A stretch of 64,000 nucleotides of DNA from Coenobita brevimanus. Lineage: Eukaryota > Arthropoda > Malacostraca > Decapoda > Coenobitidae. The position numbers and the translations under genes are program-made. This document shows positions 24,112 through 34,510 of this stretch, in pieces; positions within the stretch are counted from its first letter, which is position 1; every line of letters begins with the position of its first letter. The notes under the pieces are model-generated. The model saw nothing but the letters and a program-made list of their open reading frames with translations, had not been told where the DNA came from and did not search any database. Location of the stretch: NCBI GenBank assembly GCA_032717465.1, contig CM064670.1, forward strand, positions 14,042,431 to 14,106,430, written 5' to 3'.

Positions 24112-25610
24112 CGGTGGTCCAATTACCAGTCCCGACCAAACGGTCACCCCGGTTCATGAGACCATTTACAATCATCAATGTCCCCAGCCCCTGCCAAGTA
24201 ACCATTCAGTACCACAACACCTGCACCTATCGCAACTGCCGTGTGTGTCCTTTCCGCCCACCACCCGCCACCCCTCAACCACACCATGCTCACTCTCTCA
24301 CCCAGCACGCAGTACCACTGTCCCCCTCCAGGGGCGCACCCAGGGGGGGGGGCCGGCCCTGGCCCCCCCCTTAGCTCACTGGGTCCTTTAAAACTTTACA
24401 TATATATATTTCGATGACAGCAAAACATGAAAAACTGAGAAGTACAAACAAAGAGTAACACATGAGCCAGTGGCTCTCTGACTCTAAACCTGCATATGAC
24501 CTCCCAGTAATTATCGGATTACCTGACCTCACCTCACTACGGGCCCCTCCCCCCTTAGAAAATTCCTGGGTGCGTCCCTGTCCCCCTCCCCCGACCACTT
24601 CACTGACTCGTACACATGCTACTGCACACCATCACACTCCTCACCCTCACTCACTCCTCCCTCCACTATCGCGTCCCCCACCATACCTCCCTCTGACTTC
24701 AAGCCCTCACCGCAGACCCCCCACTCTCCCTCGGCGACTTCACCTCCCAAATCAACCCTCACAGCCGCACCACCACCCCTGGCCACATCACCACGTGATC
24801 AGTGCTCCATGCCACCTTCACCTGCCCTCGCCTCCGCCACGCCCAGGACCGGGCACCTCACACCCACACGCCCCTCACCTTCACCCACTCCTCACTCCAG
24901 ACCCCCACACCAGACTCCACACCAGTTCCCCATCCTCGACCACCACCACCTAACACAATAACCCCACCGCCCAAACCAAGAACCCCCCACCCCCACCCGA
25001 CTGCCTCACCACGTGGCCCAAGCTCCTTGCCACCCAAGCCCGTCCTCACCATCACTACAACCAGATCCAGCCGTCTCTCCCGCCCACCTGCAAAATACAC
25101 CCCAACACCCTCACCACCACCACCACCACCACCAACACCACCCACACAATCCACCCTCAGCTCACCCACACCCAACACCTTCCCGCTCACCCTCAAATTA
25201 CACCAAACCAGAGAGAAAATTCCAGTAGCCCGGTCCATCAGGACGATTAAGGCACGTCCCCTATGACCACATAAAACCCAGGTCACCTCACCTGTCTCCA
25301 GCATCCAGCCCGGAGCCACCGGCCAGTCACCACGCCCCGTACTGCCAGAGATGAAAATCATACACGTACTGTGGACCCCTGCCCAGGGGAACAAACACTG
25401 CCTGAGGGTAACATCACAACTCCTCTGCCTCCTACAGAAGACAACCCTTACTTCCGCCCTCGAAATCGTCTACCACCCTCACCAGGAGCCAAACCGACCT
25501 ACTCACCTGGACCACCCTCCTTCACCACCTCACGCCATCCCACCAGACGTCTACATCAGACACCTACCACCTCCAGCCACGGGGACTTGACTTTTCACCC
25601 GCGATGGTGG
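24112..25610 (+). other. end of pol and C-rich tract of element B
   Basis: The first ~65 bp encode the integrase C-terminal module (RFMRPFTIINV) separated from the rest of pol by the LINE. After the hAT MITE at 24329-24580, a C-rich, G-poor tract runs to about 25300, equivalent to 8600-9400 in element A. The stretch up to 25610 ends GCGATGGTGG before the 3' LTR, where the polypurine tract should be. Long open frames here are Pro/His/Thr-rich and likely compositional. Confidence 0.6.
24329..24580. mobile_element. hAT-type MITE with perfect 8-bp target duplication
   Basis: The ends are inverted repeats: CAGGGGCGCACCCAGG at the left and CCTGGGTGCGTCCCTG at the right (one mismatch in 16). It is flanked by TCCCCCTC on both sides (24321-24328 and 24581-24588). 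The 252-bp interior has no transposase and is AT-rich, unlike its C-rich host. Length, CAGGGGCG-type ends and the 8-bp duplication are typical of non-autonomous hAT elements. Confidence 0.93.
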
Positions 25611-27262
25611 TGAAATACCCACCTCAGGGAGAGACCTCAGGGAGGCGCGGAAAGGGCCCAGGCTAGATGGGCCTATGTCCCCTGCTACCATGTGCCCCTC
25701 TTCCCCTCAACAGGAGCCAGCAGGAAATACTCCACCCCGTCACGCTACTCTCCACCCGGACCAGAACTCACCAGGATCGGGGTGGGACTTGTGCTCTCAC
25801 AGTCCCCAGTAGGACCACGGCAACGCCTACTGTACCTGCTGGGGAGGGAACGTCCACCGTACTTCCCTCACCTACAGACTCAAGCAGGACCACGACGATC
25901 CCCATCGTGCATGTTGGGGAGGGAACATCCACCATACTTCCCTCAACTGCAGGCCACACTGTGAGCAGGACCGCGGCAACGCCCATTGTGCTTGCCGGGA
26001 AGGGAACGTCTACTGTACTTCCCTCACCTGCCATCCCAGGGCAAAGCAGAACCGCGGCGGCGCCCATCATGCCCGTCGTGGAGGGAACGTCCACTGTACT
26101 TCCCTCATCTGCAGCCCACAACAGGGAGCAGGACTGTAGCAACGCCCACTGTGCTTGCTGGGGAGGGAACGCCCACCATGCTTGCTGGGGAGGGAACGTC
26201 TAACGTACTTCCCTCACCTGCCATCCCAGGGCAAAGCAAAACCGCGGTGGAACCCATTATGCCTGTCAGGGAGGGAACATCCACTGTACTTCCCTCATCT
26301 GCAGCCTCACCAGGAGCAGGACCATGGCAACACCTATCATGCTCGCTGGGGAGGGAACGACCACCGTATTTCCGTAACCTGTTGTCCCAGGGACTAGTGG
26401 AACTGCAGTGGCACCCACTGTGCCCGTTGGGGAGGGAACGTCCACTGTACTTCCCTCATCTGCTACCCCTGTGGCTCCGTTCAAGGGTAGCATCCCTTGC
26501 TCGCCTCACTCCTCCAGAGGCTGAGTGGGACGCATCTCTCACTCCCCCCACACCCCTGGGGCGGAGCTTGCTCCCCAGCAGAGTCCCTGTTGGAGAGTAT
26601 CTGGAGTGGCCCCATCGTGAGCCTGGGAGTGTGCTCACTACAGCCGGCACCCCGACTTCACCAGCCACTGCTGGACCTCCCGAGGATGAGACACAGTAAG
26701 CTATCCCTGATGGCCTCTCGACACCGGCCAGACCGCAGCCCCCCAGCCACCAAAGGACGCCCCTAGGACTCCAGGCTGGGACCTACTCAGACCCACCAGC
26801 AAGCCGTCCTCTTCCTCCAAGGTCAGACACAGCTGCGTGCCTGCTTGCCCTATTTTGCCCCAGTCCCGAGGGCCGCCACAAACACTGAGGCCCCCCCCGA
26901 GAGAGGAGCCTCCCTCGACACCATCCCACAACCCACACCGAACGATCCATCACACAACCAAGGACCTGCCTCTCTCTCGAGAGTGCACGCCTGACACAAT
27001 GCCTCCTACACCTGAGCAACACTTACAACTACCTGGTCTCTTGTAGTCCAACTCCTATTCTTATGTATTATATTATGTTTGTTCTATGTCATTTGTACTG
27101 TGTCCTGCACTTGTATCTTTTGTGGTAATATATGTGTAAGACGACTAGCCTGTGTTTGAGCCCTGTTCCTTTGCATGCTCTAGACCCGGTCCTGAAAAGA
27201 ACCCAAGTCAGTTAATCGTACTCAGAGGGCAAGGAGTTGAACTCTGAGCACGCAGCATAACA
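25611..27262 (+). repeat. 3' LTR of element B
   Basis: It starts TGAAATACCCACCTCAGG and ends GCAGCATAACA, followed by the target duplication ATCCA. At 1652 bp it is the fuller of the two LTRs. The terminal ~150 bp (GTACTGTGTCCTGCACTTG onwards) is nearly the same as in the 5' LTR. Confidence 0.9.
25815..26460 (+). repeat. tandem array with GAGGGAA palindrome, 3' LTR of B
   Basis: About eight or nine units of 73-82 bp, each with GAGGGAA, twelve bases and TTCCCTC (near 25846, 25919, 25999, 26081, 26191, 26271, 26351 and 26434). One unit near 26163 is partial, suggesting unequal exchange or slippage. The units also share GCCCACCGTGC / GCGGCAACGCCC segments. Confidence 0.8.
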
Positions 27263-27267
27263 ATCCA

Positions 27268-27946
27268 TCTTAGCAGTTAAGATGCTTTTATTCTGCAAAT
27301 TAGCTAGGATCTTTTATAGTTTTCTAATTGTTATACTAGAACTTTTCTAGTCTAATGGGATTCTTCCAAACAGGGAGGAGCAACAAAGCAGTATCTAACA
27401 TACCTTCAGAGTACAGAGTAGAAATGCAAATTCCAGATGGATTTATTATTTCATTAGCCTCTATAAACAGGTTTACTTCAAAGATCGTAAGTTATATCTA
27501 TAGGAAATGGTAAATTAGGGCGAAAGGGAATTGGGAGGGGAGATCTGGAGGGAGATGTCCCGGATATTACACGTACACTCGACGCTGGGGTACTCTCTGG
27601 GGGCTGCATCTGTAACGGGTGTTGTACTGCAGTGGATCAGTGACGATAGGGCTAAGAGGAAGATAGGCTACGACCCAGGCTCCAGAAATGTCTCAATGTC
27701 TGGTTCCTCTCTCTCATATCCTGCCAATAGGGTTGTGTGGTTTGTGCCTAGAGTGGGTCTAGTGGTGAAGTTAGAAGTGACCCGAGGCAGTCGGGACAAC
27801 AAGCTATGTTACTAAGTCCGGGATTTCCTTTTCCAGGGGTAGGAGGGCACTCTCTGCCTGTGGGAGGGGATGTATGTGACAGTGGGAGACCTACTCCAGC
27901 TTCAGAGTCACGTTGGGGAAGTCTGCTGGACTCCGGGGAGTGTGTG
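27268..27946. other. sequence right of element B, unclassified
   Basis: The first ~260 bp are AT-rich and featureless. From about 27530 the composition becomes GC-rich and LTR-like (27808 reads TGTTACTAAG, weakly like an inverted LTR end), leading into the tandem array at 27947. Matching LTR ends could not be found, so it is left unassigned. Confidence 0.4.
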
Positions 27947-28240
27947 GTCTGGAACTCCTTCTGCATGCATTGACAAACTGCCTCCAGCAAGCTCGGTCGT
28001 GCCACGTCTAGCAAACACACTGGAACACTGGAGCTCCTTCTGCATTGCCAAGCCGCCTCTAGCAAGCTTGGTCGAGCGGCATCTAGGAAGCACACTGAAA
28101 CACTGGAACTCCTCCTGTGTTACCAAACCACCTATAGCAAGCTCGGTTGTGCCGCATCTAGCAAGCATGCTGGAACACTAGAACTCCTTCTGCGTTACCA
28201 AGCTGCATCTGGCAAGGTTGAGCGTGCTACCTCAAGCAAG
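27947..28240. repeat. four-unit ~75-bp tandem repeat
   Basis: Four units of about 75 bp share TGGAACTCCTTCTGC at the start, CTAGCAAGC twice within, and GGTCGTGCC or GGTTGTGCC in the middle. Units differ by up to about 15 percent by eye. It resembles the LTR-internal arrays elsewhere in this window and may be part of a broken LTR. Confidence 0.75.
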
Positions 28241-28505
28241 CACTAAGTTAACAAGTCCTTGCCGCTGCTGGTAATGGTGACTTCGTTTACAATGGGGGCA
28301 ATGTGGTGGTTCCAGGCTAGAGGGAATTCCAGCCATGGGATGCACCGGCTCCGTGTCCTTCTTGGGCGGACACTTGTTTTCCTGCAATCTGGTGGTGGGT
28401 TCTCCAGGCGTGTGTATTTTCCATGGCCACCCTTGGAGCCGGGACTGCAGTAGATCTTTTGGCCTGTGGGATTGGAGTCCTGGGTATTTTACTAATCTAT
28501 GCAAC
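28241..28505. other. sequence between tandem array and LTR B2
   Basis: On the minus strand there is a ~90-codon frame with CPHC and a downstream HH pair. This could be part of an LTR-element internal region, but there is no match to gag or pol of A or B and no primer-binding-like tract. No call is made. Confidence 0.3.
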
Positions 28506-29799
28506 TGTTATGCTACATGTTCAGAGTCCAACTTCTTGTTCTCTGGACACGAGCGACTGGTCTGGGGTTCCTTTCTAGACCGGGTCTAGAGCATGCAACT
28601 AGAGGAACAGGACATAAAAACTCTGGTCAGCCAACTTTACATGTACAGTATATTGCCTCAGAGCCAACACAGTACTTAATACAATCTTAACACAACACAC
28701 TGTACAGATTAAATACACCGTTAGACAGGAGGACTCTGGTTGGGCTGCTGGCGACTTGGACTTATCATAGGTGTAGTACAGGTGTGGGAGGGGTCCTGTT
28801 AGGTATCCCTTCCCGCAGGAGGCACGGGACTACTGCCAGGGGCTGGGTCATCCGGAGTGGGCTGCTGGGCAATTTGGAGGGAGGCCCGTCCCTGGTGAAG
28901 CCTCAATGAGGTCAGCCCTCAGGACTGAGGCCAAACAGGGCGAGCAGGCGAGCTTGCTTGCACCTGCTCCTGGAGGAGGACTGCTTGCTGATGGGGCTGG
29001 GGAGGTCACGCCCCGAAGTCCTGGGGGTTCCTCTGGGTGAATGAGGGCTGCAGTCTCACTCAGGTTGAGCCGCCATCAGGGGCTGCCTGCGGCGCCCCTT
29101 CAGGAGTCCGACAGCAAGGGGCGTCATAGGGGTGCTGGCTGCAGGGCACGGATCCCCAGACTCACCACAGGATCTCGCCAGATCTCCTCCAGCTGCAACT
29201 CCGCTAGGGGGCTGCCTCTGTGGGGAGAAAGAGAAGGGTGTCCCACTCGGCCTCTGGATGGGTGTTGAGCCAAGCAAGGGACGTCCTGCGTGAGGGGCGT
29301 CACAGGGGTAGCAGACAAGAGACATACGGTGGCCAATCCCTCCCAGGCATGGACGGTGGCCGTCGCCGCGGTTTTGCTAACCCCTGGGACAGTAGGTGAA
29401 GGGTGTACAGTAGCCGACCCTTCCCTGGCGCGGATGGTGGCTGTCACCGTGGTCCTGCATGGCGTAGTAGCAGAGAAGTGTACGGTGGTCAACCTCTCCC
29501 CGACGCGAACTGTGGCCATTGTCACAGTGCTACAAGTCCCACCCCAGTCCTGGCAAATGCTGGCCCAGCTGGAGAGTAGTCTGCTGGGGCGGTGTTCTTC
29601 TGGCTGGCTCCATTGAGGGGAAGAGGAGTGCAAGGTAGTGGGGGACATAGGCCTGTCTGGATTGGGCCCTTCGCTTGCCCTATGTGCCTCCCCGTGGTCT
29701 CTCCTTGGGGTGTGTGTTGTGACACCCTGTCCGTGGTTCCTCCATGGGGTGGGTGTTGCACCACCCCGTCCATGGTTTCCCATTGGGATGGGTATTTCA
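28506..29799 (-). repeat. LTR B2, related to element B, no internal region found
   Basis: On the minus strand it starts TGAAATACCCATCCC (29799) and ends GTAGCATAACA (28506), and it shares TCTAGACCCGGTCTAGAAAGGAACCC-like terminal sequence with the B LTRs. The flanks GCAAC and AATAG do not form a target duplication, so it could be one LTR of a rearranged element rather than a clean solo LTR. Roughly three degenerate units with GGTGGCCGTCGCCG and GTACAGTAGCC motifs lie at 29306-29530. Confidence 0.8.
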
Positions 29800-30146
29800 A
29801 ATAGAACAGATATAATCAAAACCCTACTTCTGTTTGGAGAAAATATAGAAAAACAAGTAAAGGAAAAACACAATATATGAACTGTGGAAACTAAGAGAAA
29901 AGAAAAGAAGTGACCAGCGCACAGCGTAACAAAAAAGACTGAAAAGGATAAGGAGCGGGCACCATTACTAAGGCTACGCGCCACCTTCTACTACTACTAC
30001 TCATATAAACACTTCTTGGTATTCTTTGTCATAATCCACAATCCCTCTGTGATTACCATACACCTTTCCCTGTAACTTCAAGAGAGTGATTCCTCTATAT
30101 CCGTCTTTGTTACAGCTTTCCCTGTAACTTTAAGAGTGATTCCCCT
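29800..30146. other. host DNA with a ~57-bp tandem duplication at the LTR C insertion site
   Basis: Two copies of a unit with CTTTCCCTGTAACTT, AAGAG, GTGATTCC, CTCTATATC and GTCTTTGTT are present, the first at about 30064-30114. The second begins at 30115 and is cut by LTR C; its remainder is at 34281-34300. This shows the pre-insertion sequence and confirms the LTR boundary. Confidence 0.75.
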
Positions 30147-30388
30147 TAAAATGCCAGGTTTGGGCTCTGAAAACAACACAACCCCCCCAGAAAAAGCCCA
30201 CGGAGAGGTGGACAGCGCGCGGTCCAGCTCCGTGCGAGAGGGACGTAAGTCAGCCCGGGCCGCGCATCCCTATGACCCGCACTTGCCCGCCGCCACCATA
30301 GCTGGAAACCGCAACTACCTTGCAGGTGACCCAACCCTCGACAACATCAGGGTGGAGCTGTTACTCCAGCTCCAGTCAGCACCCCTGA

Positions 30389-30866
30389 GATGGCTGGTAG
30401 CCGCTCAACCCTCCTGAAGGAGACAGCCTGTAGCCGCTCTAAGGGAAAACAGGAGACAGCCTCCAGCTGCTCCCACCTTCGTCAGGAGACGGCCTGTAGC
30501 CGCTCTGAAGGTGCCCTTCCCGAGACGGCCTATAGCCACTCAACCCTCCTGAAGGAGACGACCTATAACCGCTCTGAGGGAAAACAGGAGACGGCCTGTA
30601 GCCGCTCAACCCTCCTGAAGGAGACAGTCTGTAGCCACTCTGAAGGAAATCAGGAGATGGCCTGTAACTGCTCCGAGGGAAGTCAGGAGATGGCCTGTAG
30701 CCGCTCCTGCCTTCGTCAGGAGGCTGCCTGTAGTTGCTCTGAAGGTGCCCCTGAGTCGGGTTGTAACTGCTCCCTTCCCCAGGCCACGGCCAGTAGCTGG
30801 GCCTCAGTGACGGCTTGTAGCCGGGTCCTACGGCAGGAGACGGCCTGTAGCTGCTCCTCCGTCAGG
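30389..30866 (+). repeat. regular array of ~15 GGCCTGTAGCCGC palindromes in LTR C
   Basis: The best-preserved array of this motif in the window. GACGGCCTGTAGCCGCTC-like copies begin near 30391, 30422, 30452, 30487, 30524, 30557, 30588, 30621, 30655, 30688 and onward, at 30-37 bp spacing. The core CGGC-CTGTA-GCCG is an inverted repeat. Linkers alternate between two or three types (AACCCTCCTGAAGGA, TGAGGGAAAACAGGA, CTTCGTCAGGA), so a higher-order unit is present. Confidence 0.88.
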
Positions 30867-31489
30867 TGCTGACTCCTGTTCACCAACCAACGACTCAGAG
30901 GGAGTCCCCAGCCTGGAGGAGTACTGGAGAGGCCCCATGACTTCCCCTGGCCTCTTCTCCCTGCAGCCAGATCTGGAGAGGAGAGGACTCACCTGACGGA
31001 CCCTGATGTAGGCTGGCGCCACAGCCCCTTCCTGACGGCACCACTGAGCACCGGGGACTGCAGCCCTCGGGACCCCCAGACCGTCCCCAGGACCTCCAGG
31101 CAGGACCTCCCTACACCCAGACGCCAGAGATCTTCGTCCTCCGTCAGGCACCTGAGCGAGAAGTTCAGGCAGTTATTCGGCCCCAGCCCTGAGGGCTGTA
31201 CTCCCGCCCCCAGCCCCGGACGAGAGAGGACGCCCCTACGCGTGATCCCGTTGACCCTGAACACAGAGGCCCCAGGCGGAACCCAGCCCCATCCGTAGTG
31301 AGGCTGGGTCACCTCCGCCGCCCTTGTAACTGACCGCCACGATGCCGAGACCTGAAAGGAGTGACAGTGAAAGCACAGTGTCCGTGACTTTAATTATTGA
31401 CATGAAGGCAGAGCAGTGAATTAACCATATAAAGGAAGTCAGTGGGAGAAGCACCAGTGACAATATAAAAGTGGTAGAGTGAATAAAAG

Positions 31490-33788
31490 TGTTATGCAGC
31501 GTATTCTGTGTCCCGACCTCTCGGGTCCAGTTACAATGCAACTCTGGGTCCTTAATTGCTGACCGGGTCAGCACTAGCAAGGAAGGGAAAATACAAACAC
31601 CACGGGTAGACAAATACACTAGTATATTAATAAAGAACCATGACACACAACATTCTATGATCAGAGTCCGAGTCACACAATGCTTTACACTGATATTGAT
31701 CTCAATCACTGTCCATCTAGTTCAGCATCTTTGTCTCACATCTGGGCTATTTCCCTCACCATATCACAAGCAATATATCACCAATATAGGTAGTATAATA
31801 ACACAGACAGATTTACATATAACAACCCAGCATAACCACAGGGAAAGTTCTTAAACCTAGTTACTTGCGTGACATAGACGGGTCCTAGTTAACACATCAT
31901 CTCTGCATGACATGTACGGAAGTCCTTAGCTAACTTAGTTTCTACGCACGTGTCACACAGGCCTAGCATATACCATAGGTCACACTGGGGAGCGTAGGTA
32001 AGGAGGGGCTTAATGAGGATGGGGAGGGTTACTCTCTGAGGAGCCAGGTCGGGGGTAGGGAGGAGAATGGGGGGGGAGGATGTAGCCCTGAGATCTTGCT
32101 GTGTTATGTGAATGGTGCAGGTTTGTCTGTCATTGTCCGAGAGGGGTGGGGGGGTCTCGATCCGGGGCTGGGGCTATACACTCTGCGTGTGATTCACCGG
32201 GGCTCGATTAATTAACGGGGGGGGGGTCACTATAGTCGGGGGGGGGGAGAACGTGCTGCCTATGGAGACAGGAACACAGGGGGAAGGTTTGCGGGTAGTC
32301 CAATGGAGGGGGGGGGTCCACGACACTGAGGAGGTATATGATCACGAGACCTGGCACTCACGGTTCTGATGGAGAGGAGACCACGGCCCTTGTGGGAGAG
32401 GGCCTATGCAGGGAGCTCCAAGTGGCGGCCGGACGTGAAAGGCAGGTCGTCCGGGGAGCTGTGCAGGACAGTGGGGCCCGTGGAGTTGCCACTACTCCGG
32501 GAGTGATGGAGCAGCATCTAGGGCGGCTTCCTTGCCACATCGGCCCTACAGGAGGCAGGGCTCTCGGGGCTGGGCACGAAGAGGGTCAGAAGTCAGGCAG
32601 CAAGCCATCAGCCCTTGGTCGTCGTTGGGGTCTGAGGGAGGGCCTGGAGGAGACCCGGCCCGAGTGCCGGCCGGGGGGAGGGTGCTGCTGAGGTAGGGCG
32701 GCCTATACCCCGGTCCAAGGTGGCTGTCAGGAGAGAACTGCGGCCACCTGCAATGGGGGAGGCCCCTCAGTCTCGGCGAGCGCCTGGGGAGGCCCGCTGG
32801 CTCTGGGGGCTGCGGCCTCCGCTGCAGGGGGAGGCCAACAGGGGGGAATTGCAGCCTCTGGTCCTGGTGGAGCCCGTCAGCATCTGTGGTGACTCGGGCT
32901 GCAAGGACCGGACTCTGGGCCTCGGGGGCATCTCGTCTGGTCTGGACTCAGGAGGGGAACCTGTAGGGGAAGAAGCTCCAGCCCTGCAAGGGGAGAGCTG
33001 GAAGGAGTGGCACCTCGCTCTAACACCAGGCCGGTGAGGTGAGTCAGAGGTGACTCCTTCCGTCAGGCGGCCCCGTCGGACATTACCTGTGCTCTTACAA
33101 GGAACAGGGGTACGAGGGCACTCCCAGCACCCCTGTCATAGAGCTAGGGCCTCCTGCCGCGGGGACATTGGGAGGAAGAGGTCGGACGTACACTCTCGGC
33201 TAGTGCCACAGCTCCGACGGAGCGTGCACTCCCTTTGTCGGGTTGGGGTTACCTGTTCTGGGGACGTCAGGAGGAAGAGGCCAGATGTACACTATCGGCT
33301 AATGCCACAGCTCCAACGGAGCGTGCCCTCCCTCCGTCCGGGAAGGTCCTGTGCCTGAAACGTTGGAAGGAAGAGCCCGGACGTACTCTCTCGGCTTTCA
33401 CCGGAGCTCCGACGGAGCGTGCCCTTCTTCAGTCTAGGCAGGGGAACAGCAACCCTAGAGGCTCTTCCTGAGTCCTCAGTTTAATATGGAGCCGATCCAG
33501 AAGACTCGACGTCCGAGGGTGTCTGGGAACTTGCCACTGCAAGTCCCACCCCAATTCTGTCGAGCATTTTCTCTGCTGGAGAGTTGTGTACTTTTTCCGT
33601 ACACTGCCGGGTGGTCTGGCTGCGCGGAAGAGGGTCGCCGGGTCGCGAGGGAGATGTGTCGTTGTTGCCTGGACATCCACCCAGGTAAGTCAGCCCCTCC
33701 ATTGTCTCCTTGTGGGGTGGGTGTCACCCCCTCACTCTCTCCTCCTGGGGTGGTGGTGTCGGGCTCATCCCGCCGCGCTGGTATTTAA
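31490..33788 (-). repeat. solo LTR G inserted in LTR C
   Basis: Its plus-strand limits read TGTTATGCAGCG at the left and GGTATTTAA at the right, which on the minus strand gives a B-like start (TTAAATACC) and end. It is flanked by a perfect duplication AAAAG at 31485-31489 and 33789-33793. At 2.3 kb it is longer than the B LTRs and has G-rich tracts (32040-32310) and its own tandem array. There is no internal region, so it is a solo LTR. Confidence 0.88.
33105..33440. repeat. three-unit ~105-bp tandem array with GCTCCGACGGAGC palindrome, LTR G
   Basis: Three units each contain GGAGGAAGAGG or a variant, ACGTACACTCTCGGCT, and GCTCCGACGGAGCGTGC (near 33205, 33311 and 33408; the second has GCTCCAACGGAGC). 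The core is a perfect 6-bp inverted repeat around one base. Confidence 0.8.
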
Positions 33789-34280
33789 AAAAGTAACAGT
33801 GAAACCGTGAACACGGCCAAGCAGTGAAATACGGGTCTATTACAGTAATACGCTACCATCTGATAACGCCGCATTATACTAACATCCTACACAGACCCCA
33901 GAATTAAAGTAATAATTCCCAACAATGAAATAGTACCACCCACTCCACAAATGTATAAAACTTGGACTTCCTGCAATAATAGTATATAAACCTCTGTCCT
34001 AAATGCTATTCACCTTGCCCGACCTTGACCTGGGTGGTATCCTGCGCGATACTAATAACCCATATCTAGGCCTAAGAATTATGATTATCCAGTGTATCTG
34101 TATTCCTGACATCTACCCGCTCCATTGTAGAATTTAGTAATACACGTGTAAGGTTGTTGCCTTGAGTTTTTGTGTCCTGCCTCTCTCCTCTGTGTCAAAG
34201 CTCCGGTCTAGAAAGAGAGCCCAGCTACACACTAGGCGTTAGAGTGACGGGAAGCCGACCCTAAAACACCGAGCATTACA

Positions 34281-34335
34281 CCTCTATATCTGTCTTTGTT
34301 GCCCATAACATCATTTATAGAGGTACCATCATAAC
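34281..34335. other. host DNA between LTRs C and E
   Basis: It contains the second half of the duplicated CTCTATATC-TGTCTTTGTT unit and then ATAACATCATTTATAGAGGTA. The latter is repeated at 38303-38323 on the far side of LTR E, showing a 26-bp tandem duplication that existed before E inserted. Confidence 0.75.
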
Positions 34336-34510
34336 TCTTATGCTAGGTATTTAAGGGTCAGCTTCCCGTCCCTTGAACGCCTATACTGCAGCTGGGTTCC
34401 CTTTCTAGACCGGAGCTTAGTAAACTAAGAGAGACACAGGGCATAAAAACTCAGGGTAACAACCTTACACGTATATTGGTAAACTCTAATGTGGAACAGG
34501 TAGATGTCAC

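Larger units (their letters stand above)
12089..27262 (+). mobile_element. Gypsy-type LTR retrotransposon B with nested insertions
   Basis: The element is bounded by direct repeats beginning TGAAATACCCAC and ending in ACA. It is flanked by a perfect 5-bp target duplication ATCCA at 12084-12088 and 27263-27267. The internal order is gag, protease, RT, RNase H, integrase, then a C-rich tract. A Jockey-type LINE pair (17453 to about 24111) and a hAT MITE (24329-24580) are inserted in it. Removing them leaves about 8.3 kb. The intact target duplication shows one clean insertion that later collected other elements. Confidence 0.93.
30147..34280 (+). repeat. solo LTR C (A family), split by LTR G
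   Basis: It starts TAAAATGCCAGG and ends GAGCATTACA. The flanks are CCCCT and CCTCT. The tandem host duplication shows the original target was CCTCT, so the left copy has one substitution. Without the nested LTR G (31490-33793 including one target copy) it is about 1.83 kb, similar to the LTRs of A. Both ends lack an adjoining internal region, so it is a solo LTR left by LTR-LTR recombination. Confidence 0.88.

Noticed and set aside
25986..26699. 237-codon ORF in the 3' LTR of element B
   Set aside because: It translates the ~80-bp palindrome array. The frame is not kept in the 5' LTR.
30389..30866. Direct-repeat array resembling a CRISPR array
   Set aside because: The spacing is 30-37 bp, but the linkers repeat among themselves, there are no unique spacers and no cas genes, and the array sits inside an LTR of an animal genome.
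32338..33358. ORFs of 100-120 codons in LTR G
   Set aside because: They lie in a solo LTR, cross G-rich tracts and the tandem array, and show no domain.
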